Below, piece after piece: positions 1-6,606 of a DNA stretch of 16,560 nt; position 1 is the first letter of the stretch; each line of letters begins with the position of its first letter. The DNA is taken from contig DAIRVC010000046.1 in assembly GCA_036803025.1 (NCBI GenBank), forward strand, positions 1 through 16,560, given 5' to 3'. A program made the position numbers and the translations under genes. This stretch comes from DAIRVC01 sp036803025. GTDB lineage: Bacteria; Chloroflexota; Anaerolineae; Anaerolineales; E44-bin32. The notes below the pieces were generated by a model that was given only the letters and a program-made list of their open reading frames with translations, was not told where the DNA came from and made no database searches.

Positions 1-29
1 ATGATACGCGAACCGGGGGGAGATGTCAA
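1..29 (-). promoter_or_regulatory. Near-consensus sigma-70 promoter reading out of the window
   Basis: On the minus strand a perfect -35 hexamer TTGACA (24–29) is followed, after exactly 17 bases, by TATCAT (1–6), which matches the TATAAT -10 consensus at five of six positions. In such a GC-rich region this arrangement is unlikely to be chance. The start point would fall just outside the window, so the gene served is not visible. The strength of the match would suit a stable RNA or highly expressed gene, but that is inference. Confidence 0.7.
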
Positions 30-330
30 CTGTCAGCCGCTGGCGGCGGGAGGGACGGGCGGGCATTTGTTCCAGCCCATAGCCCTTCCCTGGCCGTGGC
101 GACAGTTGGGCGCGGGCGGACTGCCCTCAGCTAAGCAGCTTCATACGATCGGTGCTGGCCGGATTCGTCCCCAGCCCTTGCCGCCCACTTTCAGGGGGAG
201 GGTCGGGCAGGCGTGAACCTTCACCGAGCTCTTGCCTTCAGGCATTTCCGCCGACCGCCAACCCCCCGCCCTGGCCCGCGCCCTACTGGAGTTGCGATTC
301 GCCGGGGCTGGCGCGACGGCCAGTGGCCTT
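1..330. other. Intergenic region downstream of the mazG-like gene
   Basis: I see no gene I can support in these 330 bases on either strand. The open frames are short and have no recognisable family. No tRNA cloverleaf and no convincing terminator hairpin with a U-tract follows the stop of the mazG-like gene; the small inverted repeats (for example at 321–330) are too weak to call. The one clear signal is the minus-strand promoter at 1–29, which suggests that this is the 5' intergenic region of a gene lying beyond position 1. A leader, small RNA or remnant gene cannot be ruled out. Confidence 0.55.
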
Positions 331-1773
331 TCAGTCCTCCCCCGCCTTGGCCGCCTCCCAGAGCGCGTCCATCTCGGCCAACGTCATCTTCCCCATCGGC
401 CGCCCAGCCGCTGCTGCTGCCGCCTCGATCGCGCTGAAACGCTGACGGAAGCGCGCATTCGCCTGTCGCAGTGCCGCCTCGGGATCGACCTGCAACCAGC
501 GTGCATAGTTGACGACCGCGAACAGAACGTCCCCCATCTCATCCATGACGGCCTGCGGTCCCCGCGCCTCCAGGACCTCGCTTAGCTCCTCGGCGATCTT
601 GGCCGTCACCCCATCCATATCGGGCCAGTCGAAGCCGACGCGGGCCACGCGGCCCTGGATCTCGGCCGCCTGCGCCAGCGCAGGCAGCCCTGTTGGGACC
701 CCGCCCAACAGCCCGCCCGCCTCGCCGTTCTCCGCTCGCTCGACGGCCTTCAGAGCCTCCCAGTTCTGCAGAACATGCTCGACGCCGCTGACGGCCACAT
801 CGCCGAAGACGTGTGGGTGCCGGCGGACGATCTTGGCATTGATGCTGCGAATCACGTCCGCCATGTCGAACTCACCCACCTCACTGGCGATCTGCGCCTG
901 GAGCACGATCTGGAGCAGCAGGTCGCCCAGTTCCTCGCGCAATGCGGTCGGATCCTCCTCATCCAGCGCGTGCAGCGCCTCATAGGCCTCCTCGAGCAAG
1001 TGCGGCCGCAGGGACTGCGGAGTCTGTTCTCGGTCCCAGGGGCAACCGTCCGGGGCCCGCAGGTGTGCGACCGTCTCCTGGAAGGTCTCGAAGGCCGACG
1101 GTTCAGGCAGGGCTGGGACAAACAGCGACGTGCGCGGGCCGATCGACGTTGATCGATCGATGGCGTGCAGCGGCAGCGCCTCGACCTTCTGACCCTCGCC
1201 GCCGGCGTCGTGGATCAGCCGAACAGGGTGCCCATCGGGGTATACCGCCATGAGCGTCAGTTTGACGTCGGCGGCGACCATGCTCGAATAGAGCTGCGCC
1301 ACCAACGCCGGCCGATCCGGGGGGAATGGAGGGTGGTGGGCCGCAGCCAGCTCGAGGGCATCGACGACCGAGAGCCCATCCAACGCATCCACCTCTGCCG
1401 CAGCCAGACTGGGTTCAATGCAGCTCAACCCGTGGATCAGCCGCACGGGCAGTTCGCCGGATCTCAGCAGCCGCTGAGCCGCCGTCTCCCCGACGGTCGC
1501 ATCGCCGGGCACGGCGTAGACCACCCCCTGCGGGCGGCGGCCGAGCGCCATCAGCCGCTCGACGATCGCGGCGTAGACACTCTCGAAGTCGGCTGAGCCC
1601 TCATACAAGTCATCGAATGAGTGCAGCCGCTCGGCGGGAAGCGCCGCCACGCACGGGTGATGGCTGGTCCGCAGCCAGATCTCCTCCGCCTGGGTGAGCA
1701 CCTCCCAGGCAGCGCGAGTCAGCAGCTGCGCGTCACCCGGCCCGAGGCCGACGATGGTAATCCCTGGCGGCAT
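331..1773 (-). CDS. mazG: Tetrapyrrole methylase / MazG nucleotide pyrophosphohydrolase fusion (YabN-type)
   Basis: This 480-residue protein joins two domains. Residues 1–220 are a SAM-dependent tetrapyrrole (corrin/porphyrin) methylase-like domain, with the N-terminal glycine loop VGLGPGD (8–14) and a VPGDATVG loop (88–95). Residues 228–340 are a MazG domain with CPWDREQT (244–251) and the metal-binding acidic motifs EEAYE (261–265) and EELGD (280–284). A second MazG-like repeat carries EELSE (395–399) and DEMGD (411–415). The family hydrolyses nucleoside triphosphates to the monophosphate and pyrophosphate, probably cleaning the nucleotide pool; the substrate of the methylase half is not known. 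Length and order match Bacillus YabN (about 490 residues). The frame stays open 25 codons upstream, but the ATG at 1773 has an excellent ribosome binding site (GGAAGGAGG, ending 5 bases before it). It is separated from rpsI by a terminator and has its own promoter. Confidence 0.9.
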   Translation of the reverse strand: MPPGITIVGLGPGDAQLLTRAAWEVLTQAEEIWLRTSHHPCVAALPAERLHSFDDLYEGSADFESVYAAIVERLMALGRRPQGVVYAVPGDATVGETAAQRLLRSGELPVRLIHGLSCIEPSLAAAEVDALDGLSVVDALELAAAHHPPFPPDRPALVAQLYSSMVAADVKLTLMAVYPDGHPVRLIHDAGGEGQKVEALPLHAIDRSTSIGPRTSLFVPALPEPSAFETFQETVAHLRAPDGCPWDREQTPQSLRPHLLEEAYEALHALDEEDPTALREELGDLLLQIVLQAQIASEVGEFDMADVIRSINAKIVRRHPHVFGDVAVSGVEHVLQNWEALKAVERAENGEAGGLLGGVPTGLPALAQAAEIQGRVARVGFDWPDMDGVTAKIAEELSEVLEARGPQAVMDEMGDVLFAVVNYARWLQVDPEAALRQANARFRQRFSAIEAAAAAAGRPMGKMTLAEMDALWEAAKAGED

Positions 1774-1812
1774 GCGCTCCTCCTTCCGGAGTCGGCTCCT
1801 CCTGGCGGCGCG

Positions 1813-1821
1813 ATTGTAGCA
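1813..1821 (-). promoter_or_regulatory. Extended -10 promoter for the mazG-like gene
   Basis: The minus strand reads TGCTACAAT: the extended -10 dinucleotide TG, one base, then TACAAT (five of six matches to TATAAT). No good -35 hexamer stands at 16–18 bases; the nearest TTG-rich stretch (1840–1848) is too far, which is typical of extended -10 promoters. Transcription would start near 1805 and give a leader of about 30 bases that contains the strong ribosome binding site. The site lies between the ribosomal cluster terminator and the gene, which supports independent expression. Confidence 0.55.
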
Positions 1822-1841
1822 TCCCCGAACAGCCGCGCGGG

Positions 1842-1880
1842 ACAACAAGCGCGCCGGGGAGCAGCGAGCTCCCCGGCGCG
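1842..1880 (-). terminator. Rho-independent terminator of the ribosomal protein cluster
   Basis: A perfect 13-bp inverted repeat (1850–1862 with 1868–1880, arm GCGCCGGGGAGC plus one outer pair) encloses a 5-base loop. On the minus strand it is followed at once by CTTGTTGT, five U of eight in RNA, in otherwise GC-rich sequence. It begins 33 bases after the rpsI stop codon. Hairpin, position and U-rich tail agree with an intrinsic terminator for transcription coming through rpsI. Confidence 0.85.
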
Positions 1881-1913
1881 ACGATGTCCGATCGAACGCG
1901 CGACGCTTTCGGG

Positions 1914-2306
1914 CTAGCGCTTGGTGTAGGTGGGAGCCTTGCGGGCGCGCTTCAGACCCGGCTTCTTGCGCTCCTTCTCGCGCGGATCGCGCGAGAGCAT
2001 TCCGCCACCGCGCAAGGCGGCGCGCAGATTCTCGTCCATCGCCACCAGCGCTCGCGCCAGTCCGTGCCGTACGGCGGTGGCCTGCCCGGTCACCCCGCCG
2101 CCCTGTACTTTGGCGGTCACGTCGAGCTGGCCCTCCAAACCCACCGTGCGCAGCGGCAAGAGGGCGGCATCGAGATCGCCGAAGCGAGGGAAGTACTCAT
2201 CGACCGGCTTCTCATTCACGACGAACTTGCCGCTGCCCTTGATCACCCGCACGCGGGCAGTCGAGGTCTTGCGGCGTCCAACGCCTTCGTAATACTGAAC
2301 GGACAT
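1914..2306 (-). CDS. rpsI: 30S ribosomal protein S9
   Basis: S9 is a small-subunit head protein whose C-terminal tail reaches the P-site tRNA. The 130-residue length is the usual one. Visible family marks are the N-terminal GVGRRKTSTARV stretch, the VTGQATAVRHGLARAL helix, LSRDPREKERKKPG, and the basic C-terminus ending in YTKR; the final Lys-Arg, which contacts tRNA in other bacteria, is intact. The start ATG at 2306 was chosen because the family signature begins a few residues later and an AGGAAGG-like site lies upstream; the longer upstream frame is a shadow of rplM. It lies 29 bases after rplM, the conserved partner, and just before the cluster terminator. Confidence 0.97.
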   Translation of the reverse strand: MSVQYYEGVGRRKTSTARVRVIKGSGKFVVNEKPVDEYFPRFGDLDAALLPLRTVGLEGQLDVTAKVQGGGVTGQATAVRHGLARALVAMDENLRAALRGGGMLSRDPREKERKKPGLKRARKAPTYTKR

Positions 2307-2335
2307 ACGCCTTGCCTTCCTCTCCTTCGCTCGAC

Positions 2336-2764
2336 CTAAGCCAGCGGCTTGGGATGCTGCGCCTGGTGGGGATGGTCCGGCCCGCCATAGACCTTGAGCT
2401 TGCGCAGCAGCTTCCGCCCCATGCGGTTGTGCGGGAGCATGCCCCACACCGCCGCTTCGACGACGCGCTCCGGAAAGCGCGCCAGCTGCTCCCGCAGCGT
2501 GACCTTCCTGACCCCGCCCGGATAGCCGGAGTGGCGGAAGTAGATCTTGTCGTCCAGCTTCTTCCCGGTCGTAGTGATCTTGGCGGCGTTGGTCACGATG
2601 ACAAAGTCGCCCAGATCGACGCCCGGGGTGAACTGGGGCTTATCCTTACCCAGGAGGGTGCGCGCCACGCGCGTGGCCAGCCGCCCGAGGTTCATCCCGG
2701 AGGCATCCACCACGTACCACTCGTGGGAGAGTTCATCCGCTTTGGGGTAATACGTCTTCTGCAC
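2336..2764 (-). CDS. rplM: 50S ribosomal protein L13
   Basis: L13 is an early-assembly large-subunit protein that binds 23S rRNA. The protein has 142 residues, normal for the family, and shows KTYYPKADEL at the N-terminus, WYVVDASGMNLGRLAT, GDFVIVTNAAKI and the PHNRMGRKLLRKLKVYGGPDHPH segment near the C-terminus. The start is a GTG at 2764 with GGAG about 8–9 bases upstream; no ATG lies in a suitable place, and the Val-Gln-Lys-Thr-Tyr-Tyr beginning aligns with the usual Met-Lys-Thr-Tyr-Tyr. It is preceded by an unusually long 89-base gap after truA that contains inverted repeats, a possible leader for autoregulation, as L13 is known to control its own operon in some bacteria. Confidence 0.97.
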   Translation of the reverse strand: MQKTYYPKADELSHEWYVVDASGMNLGRLATRVARTLLGKDKPQFTPGVDLGDFVIVTNAAKITTTGKKLDDKIYFRHSGYPGGVRKVTLREQLARFPERVVEAAVWGMLPHNRMGRKLLRKLKVYGGPDHPHQAQHPKPLA

Positions 2765-2853
2765 AGTCCTACTCCCGTTCTCAGTTCCCGTCTGGCATCC
2801 CGGCCGAGTGGTCAGGGGTTCCCTGCTCCACCCTCCGACGGGACGCTCGGGGG
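2765..2853 (-). promoter_or_regulatory. Possible structured leader upstream of rplM
   Basis: This 89-base gap between truA and rplM is the second longest inside the cluster. On the minus strand a 7-base arm TCCCGTC (2837–2843) is complementary to GACGGGA (2786–2792). They enclose a small hairpin CAGGG-AAC-CCCTG (2813–2825). The closing arm ends 21 bases before the GTG start. I see no promoter in the gap. An L13 leader RNA is known in Firmicutes; whether this one is related cannot be told by eye. Confidence 0.35.
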
Positions 2854-3597
2854 TCACGCTCCGTAGTCCACCGCCTCGAGGCACAGGCCTCGGGCGGGTG
2901 CCATCTTCCCCATCCAGGGGACCTGCGGGCGCTCCAGGTACTCCTCGAACGCCCCGATCTCCAGTCGACCGCTCCCGATCTCCAGCATGCAAGCCGCCAA
3001 CCGGCGCACCATCCGGTACAGGAACGCATCGGCTTCGATGACGAAGTCCAGTCCCTGCCCGGTCGCACACCACTCACAGCGCAGCACATGCCGGCGGGTG
3101 TGTCCACCCGCTATCGGCGCCCGGCCGAATGCGCCGAAATCGTGCTCCCCTTGCGCCCGCCCGGCCGCCTCCGACAACCGCAGCAGATCCGGGGCCGGCC
3201 ACACCCGCCAGGCAAAGCGGTCCTGGAGCGGATCCCGCTCCGCCGCGCAGCGCAGGCTGTAGCGGTAGCGCCGGGCTCGGGCCGAGAAGCGCGGGTGGAA
3301 CCCGGGCGGCGCCGGCCGCGTCTGGCGCACGGCTACGTCGAAGGGCAGGTGCGCGTTCAGCGCCACGTCCAGCAATTCCGGCGCATGCCTCCAATCCAGC
3401 TCGAAGGCGATCACCTGGCCGCGGGCGTGCACGCCGGCGTCGGTCCGGCCGGCGGCCAGGATCGAAGCGCCCTGCCAACCCAGCTCGACCAGCCCCGCCT
3501 CCAAGACCGCCTGGACCGTCCGCCGCCCCCCGGCCTGGCGCTGGAAGCCGCCGAACTCGGTGCCGTCGTATGCGACGATCGATTGGTAAGCGGCCAT
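2854..3597 (-). CDS. truA: tRNA pseudouridine(38-40) synthase TruA
   Basis: TruA converts uridines 38–40 in the tRNA anticodon arm to pseudouridine. The 247-residue length is normal. The catalytic aspartate is D53 in the hallmark GRTDAGVHA (50–58); the N-terminal YDGTEFGGFQRQ (10–21), the RRYRY segment (109–113) that carries the conserved active-site tyrosine, and the C-terminal FLYRMVRRLAACMLEIGSG motif are all present. The ATG at 3597 lies 21 bases after the rplQ stop with only a weak GGGGCG ribosome binding site. Its place between rplQ and rplM is also seen in Firmicutes and other groups, so the position is not unusual. Confidence 0.97.
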   Translation of the reverse strand: MAAYQSIVAYDGTEFGGFQRQAGGRRTVQAVLEAGLVELGWQGASILAAGRTDAGVHARGQVIAFELDWRHAPELLDVALNAHLPFDVAVRQTRPAPPGFHPRFSARARRYRYSLRCAAERDPLQDRFAWRVWPAPDLLRLSEAAGRAQGEHDFGAFGRAPIAGGHTRRHVLRCEWCATGQGLDFVIEADAFLYRMVRRLAACMLEIGSGRLEIGAFEEYLERPQVPWMGKMAPARGLCLEAVDYGA

Positions 3598-3618
3598 CGC
3601 CGCGCCCCGGCCGCCGAC

Positions 3619-3996
3619 CTACTCTTCCACCAGCTCCAGCAGCACGATTTCGGCGGCATCGCCGGCCCGCGGCCCAAGTCGGACCACGCGTGTGTAGCCG
3701 CCGGGGCGCGTGGCGTAGCGCGGGGCGATGTCGTCAAAGAGCTTCTTGACCACTTCGGCGTCGTTCAGCTGCGCCGCGGCCCGGCGACGGGCGTTGACCG
3801 CCTTCATCTCGCCCGCCGCAGTGCCGCGCTTGGCCGTGGTGATCAGGCGCTCAGCCGTCCCGCGCACGGCGTCGGCCTTGGCGCGGGTCGTGCGGATGCG
3901 CTCGTTGCGGAAGAGCTCCGTCACCAGGTTGCGCCGCAGGGCGTTCCGCTGGCCGGTGGACCGGCCCAGTTTGTGTCCAGCAACTCGATGTCTCAT
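3619..3996 (-). CDS. rplQ: 50S ribosomal protein L17
   Basis: L17 is a large-subunit protein near the exit tunnel region. The product has 125 residues, within the family range. It begins with the signature MRHRVAGHKLGRSTGQRNALRRNL and continues with RIRTTRAKADAVRGTAERLIT; the C-terminal part contains YTRVVRLGPRAGDAAEIVLLELVE, typical of the family end. The start ATG at 3996 lies 7 bases after the rpoA stop, so it is likely translationally coupled; upstream open frame is a shadow of rpoA. The rpoA-rplQ pair is one of the most conserved bacterial adjacencies. Confidence 0.97.
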   Translation of the reverse strand: MRHRVAGHKLGRSTGQRNALRRNLVTELFRNERIRTTRAKADAVRGTAERLITTAKRGTAAGEMKAVNARRRAAAQLNDAEVVKKLFDDIAPRYATRPGGYTRVVRLGPRAGDAAEIVLLELVEE

Positions 3997-4003
3997 CCGA
4001 AAC

Positions 4004-4990
4004 CTACTCCACCAGGGGTTCTGGCTCGGGGGCCGTCGGAGCGGCCTCCTGTTCCAGATAGCCCTTCTCCCGCAGGCGCTCCTTGAGCTCCTCCAGGCTC
4101 TTCTCGCCGAAGTTACGGATCGAAAGCATCGCCTCGGCGCCCTTTTCCAGCATATCCAGCACTTCACCCACCGTGGTGATCCCGGTCCGCTTCAGCGAGT
4201 TGAAGACGCGCACGGAGAGGTCGAGGTTCTCGATGGGCGTGTCGTAGATCTCGCTGGCCAGGCGCGGCTTCTCCTCGCGCGTGGCGGCCGCCATGAGCGT
4301 TTCCTCGCTCACGCCGGCGATATCGCGCACGTGGGCGATCAGTAGCTGAGCGCTCTGGCTCAGCGCGGTCTCGGGCTTGATCGTCCCGTCGGTCCAGATC
4401 TCGAGCACCAGGCGGTCGTAGCTGGTGTCCTGCCCGACGCGCGCCCGGCCGACCTCGAAATGGACTCGCTTTACCGGGGTGAAGATCGCGTCGGTGGGCA
4501 GCTCGCCGATCGGCAGGCGGCCGCGCTCATCCGAGGGCGAGTAGCCGCGGCCGCGCTGGACGTTCAACTCGATCTCCAGGCGGGCCTTGTCGTCATCGAC
4601 CGTGAACAGGTACAGCTCGGGATTGACGATCTCGACTTCAGCCGGCGCGATGACGTCGGCCGCGGTGACCGAGCCTTCTCCGACGACCTCCAGGCGCAGC
4701 CTTGCGGTCTCGCCTTCGTGCAGGATCATGCGCAGCTGCTTGACGTTGAGCATGACCTGCAGCACGTCCTCGCGCACGCCGGGGATATCGGAGAACTCGT
4801 GGGCCACGTCCGTGATGCGGATCGAAGCCACCGCCGTGCCCTCCAGCGACGAAAGCAGAATGCGCCGCAGGGCGTTGCCGACGGTGATGCCGTATCCGCT
4901 TTCGAGCGGGCTGATGATGAACTTGCCGTAGTTGCGCGCGACAGCCTCGCGCTCGATCTTCGGCATGACCATGTTGCTTGTGATGCTCAC
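4004..4990 (-). CDS. rpoA: DNA-directed RNA polymerase subunit alpha
   Basis: Alpha dimerises to scaffold RNA polymerase assembly, and its C-terminal domain contacts DNA and regulators. The 328-residue protein has the N-terminal domain at about 1–235, with YGKFIISPLESGYGITVGNALRRILLSS as the assembly signature (21–48), and a C-terminal domain at about 250–312. R261, N264, G295, K297 and S298 occupy the positions of the E. coli DNA-contact residues R265, N268, G296, K298 and S299. A short Pro-Glu tail follows. The start is a GTG at 4990, chosen because GGAGGG lies 5 bases upstream; the internal ATGs at codons 7 and 9 lack a comparable site. The gene lies 41 bases after rpsD and 7 before rplQ, as in the classical alpha operon. 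Confidence 0.97.
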   Translation of the reverse strand: MSITSNMVMPKIEREAVARNYGKFIISPLESGYGITVGNALRRILLSSLEGTAVASIRITDVAHEFSDIPGVREDVLQVMLNVKQLRMILHEGETARLRLEVVGEGSVTAADVIAPAEVEIVNPELYLFTVDDDKARLEIELNVQRGRGYSPSDERGRLPIGELPTDAIFTPVKRVHFEVGRARVGQDTSYDRLVLEIWTDGTIKPETALSQSAQLLIAHVRDIAGVSEETLMAAATREEKPRLASEIYDTPIENLDLSVRVFNSLKRTGITTVGEVLDMLEKGAEAMLSIRNFGEKSLEELKERLREKGYLEQEAAPTAPEPEPLVE

Positions 4991-5031
4991 GATAACCCTC
5001 CACGCGGGCCAGGCCCCGCGTCCGCGGCCTT

Positions 5032-5670
5032 CTAGCGGGAGTAGAACTCGATGATCAGCTGCTCGTTCAGGCTGGCATCGATGTCCGTCCGCTCCGGGTT
5101 CTGCAGCACCTTGCCGGAGAGGGTCTTCAGATCGCGCTCCAGCCAGCGCGGCACGGTCCGGCTCTCGGCCAAGGCCGGCATGGACTTGAAGTATGTTCGC
5201 GTCTTCGAGCCCGCCCGCACCTCGATCAGGTCGCCCGGTCGGACCAGCATGGACGGGATGTCGGTCCGGCGGCCGTTGATGTTGAAATGCCCGTGGGTCA
5301 CCAACTCCCGAGCCTCGGCGCGGTTGACGGCGAACCCGAGGCGAAAGACGGTGTTGTCCAGCCGGCGCTCGAGCATCTGCAGCAAGTTCTCGCCGGTCAT
5401 GCCGCGCCGGCGCAGCGCCGTGTGGTAGAAGCGGCGGAATTGCCGCTCGGTCGTTCCGTAGATGCGCTTGGTCTTCTGCTTCTCGCGCAGCTGGCGGTTG
5501 TAGTCCGAAGCGCGTCGGCGGCGGAACTGCGCGTCCCGCCCGTGTTCGCCGGGCGGAAAACCGCGCCGCTCGAAGGCGCATTTCGGCGTGAAGCAGCGCT
5601 GTCCCTTCAGGAAGAGCTTCTCCCCTTCCCGGCGGCACAGCTTGCAGACCGGTCCCAGATACTTCGCCAT
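5032..5670 (-). CDS. rpsD: 30S ribosomal protein S4 (zinc-binding form)
   Basis: S4 nucleates 30S assembly by binding the 5' domain of 16S rRNA and in several bacteria represses its own operon. The 212-residue protein has an N-terminal zinc knuckle with C9, C12, C26 and C31, so it is the C+ form. It then shows RQLREKQKTKRIYGTTERQFRRFY, LLQMLERRLDNTVFRLGF, the S4 RNA-binding domain with RAEARELVTHGHFNINGRRTDIPS, and ends in LIIEFYSR, the usual terminus. The start ATG at 5670 begins with the canonical MAKYLGPVCKLCRR. It lies 25 bases after rpsK. Confidence 0.97.
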   Translation of the reverse strand: MAKYLGPVCKLCRREGEKLFLKGQRCFTPKCAFERRGFPPGEHGRDAQFRRRRASDYNRQLREKQKTKRIYGTTERQFRRFYHTALRRRGMTGENLLQMLERRLDNTVFRLGFAVNRAEARELVTHGHFNINGRRTDIPSMLVRPGDLIEVRAGSKTRTYFKSMPALAESRTVPRWLERDLKTLSGKVLQNPERTDIDASLNEQLIIEFYSR

Positions 5671-5695
5671 CTTCTCCGCTTTCCTTCCTGATCGG

Positions 5696-6097
5696 CTAGA
5701 CGCGGCGCTTCTTGGGCGGGCGGCAGCCGTTGTGAGGCACGGGCGTCACATCGGTGATGGAGCGCACGCGCACGTTCGATCCCTGGATGGCACGGATCGC
5801 CGCCTCGCGTCCCGGGCCGGGTCCGTTGACCAATATATCGACTTCCTGCAGCCCGTATTCGGAGGCCGAGGCGATAGCCGCCTGCGCCGCCAGGCGGGCG
5901 GCGTAGGGCGTGCTCTTGCGCGAACCCTTGAACCCCGACTGGCCGGCGCTGCCCCATACGATCGTATTGCCCTGCTGATCGGTAATCGTCACGATCGTGT
6001 TGTTGAAAGAGGCATGCACGTGCACCTGGCCGTGCGAGACCATGCGCTTGCCACGCTTGGCCGCCTGACGTCGCGCGTCTGTTGGATTGCGTGCCAT
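5696..6097 (-). CDS. rpsK: 30S ribosomal protein S11
   Basis: S11 lies on the 30S platform and helps shape the mRNA exit region. The product has 133 residues. Visible marks are VHVHASFNNTIVTITD, the GFKGSRKSTPYAARLAA helix, VNGPGPGREAAIRA and the invariant C-terminus PHNGCRPPKKRRV. N123-G124 in this tail corresponds to the Asn-Gly site that is converted to isoaspartate in E. coli S11. The start ATG at 6097 matches the usual N-terminus; the ribosome binding site is weak. The gene follows rpsM after a 116-base gap, the longest inside the cluster, with a possible structured leader. Confidence 0.97.
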   Translation of the reverse strand: MARNPTDARRQAAKRGKRMVSHGQVHVHASFNNTIVTITDQQGNTIVWGSAGQSGFKGSRKSTPYAARLAAQAAIASASEYGLQEVDILVNGPGPGREAAIRAIQGSNVRVRSITDVTPVPHNGCRPPKKRRV

Positions 6098-6213
6098 ACT
6101 CTTCGTCTGTCCTCTCTTGTTCCCCGCCGGCGACCGCAGCACCGAGCCACCCAGCCGCGGGTGGAAGGATACCCAGACGGCCCGGAGCGTGCGCCGGCGA
6201 GGCGATGCCCGGG
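6098..6213 (-). promoter_or_regulatory. Possible structured leader between rpsM and rpsK
   Basis: This is the longest gap in the ribosomal part of the window. On the minus strand two arms, 6192–6202 and 6122–6132, can pair over 11 bp with one G·U pair; the core is CGCCGGCG in both. Between them lies a hairpin CCACCC-GCGGCT-GGGTGG (6147–6164). I see no acceptable promoter in the gap. The position, ahead of rpsK-rpsD-rpoA-rplQ, would suit S4-mediated control as known in the alpha operons of E. coli and Bacillus, but that is inference: the core of each arm is itself palindromic and such sequences are common in GC-rich DNA. Confidence 0.35.
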
Positions 6214-6603
6214 TTACTTCTTCTTGGCGCCCCGGCGGCGGCCGCGGCCGGCCACCGTCTTCTTCGGGCCCTTGCGCGTGCGCGCGTTGGTGCGCGTGCG
6301 CTGGCCGCGCACCGGCAGGTTGCGCCGATGGCGCAGGCCGCGATAGCAGCCGATCTCCACCAGGCGCTTGATGTTCATCTGCACCTCGCGGCGCAGGTCG
6401 CCCTCCACGGTCAGGTGCTGGCCGATGTAGTCGCGCAAGTCCGCAATCTGGTCCTCGGTCAGGTCGCGCACCCGGACCTCCGGGCTGACCCCGGTCGCCT
6501 TGAGGACCTGCCGGGAGGTCACCCGGCCGATCCCGTGGATGTAAGTCAACCCGACCTCGATGCGTTTCTCGCGCGGCAGGTCAATGCCTTCGATGCGTGC
6601 CAT
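6214..6603 (-). CDS. rpsM: 30S ribosomal protein S13
   Basis: S13 lies in the 30S head, contacts the P-site tRNA and forms intersubunit bridges with the large subunit. The 129-residue protein starts with MARIEGIDLPREKRIEVGLTYIHGIG and contains DLTEDQIADLRDYI, REVQMNIKRL and the RNA-binding GCYRGLRHRRNLPVRGQRTRTNARTRKGP motif; its C-terminal tail is rich in Lys and Arg, as expected. The ATG at 6603 lies 3 bases after the rpmJ stop, so coupling is likely. It has one of only two TAA stops in the window. Confidence 0.98.
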   Translation of the reverse strand: MARIEGIDLPREKRIEVGLTYIHGIGRVTSRQVLKATGVSPEVRVRDLTEDQIADLRDYIGQHLTVEGDLRREVQMNIKRLVEIGCYRGLRHRRNLPVRGQRTRTNARTRKGPKKTVAGRGRRRGAKKK

Positions 6604-6606
6604 GGG

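Noticed and set aside
140..190. A stretch resembling a tRNA T-arm (GACGAATCC on the minus strand)
   Set aside because: The TTC core of the T-loop is missing and no acceptor, anticodon or D arm can be built around it.
1..216. A plus-strand frame containing AAGGTGGHLFQP, resembling the MurG glycine loop
   Set aside because: Only about ten residues match and the following sequence shows no MurG features; the frame ends after 71 codons and also lies over the minus-strand promoter. Most likely chance in GC-rich DNA.
3088..4086. A 332-codon open frame on the plus strand opposite truA and rplQ
   Set aside because: It runs across two confidently identified minus-strand genes and their gap; composition is that of a shadow frame.
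5832..5860. TATATT as a possible -10 element inside rpsK
   Set aside because: The sequence 17 bases upstream (GAATAC) has no likeness to a -35 hexamer and the bases encode conserved S11 residues (DILVN).
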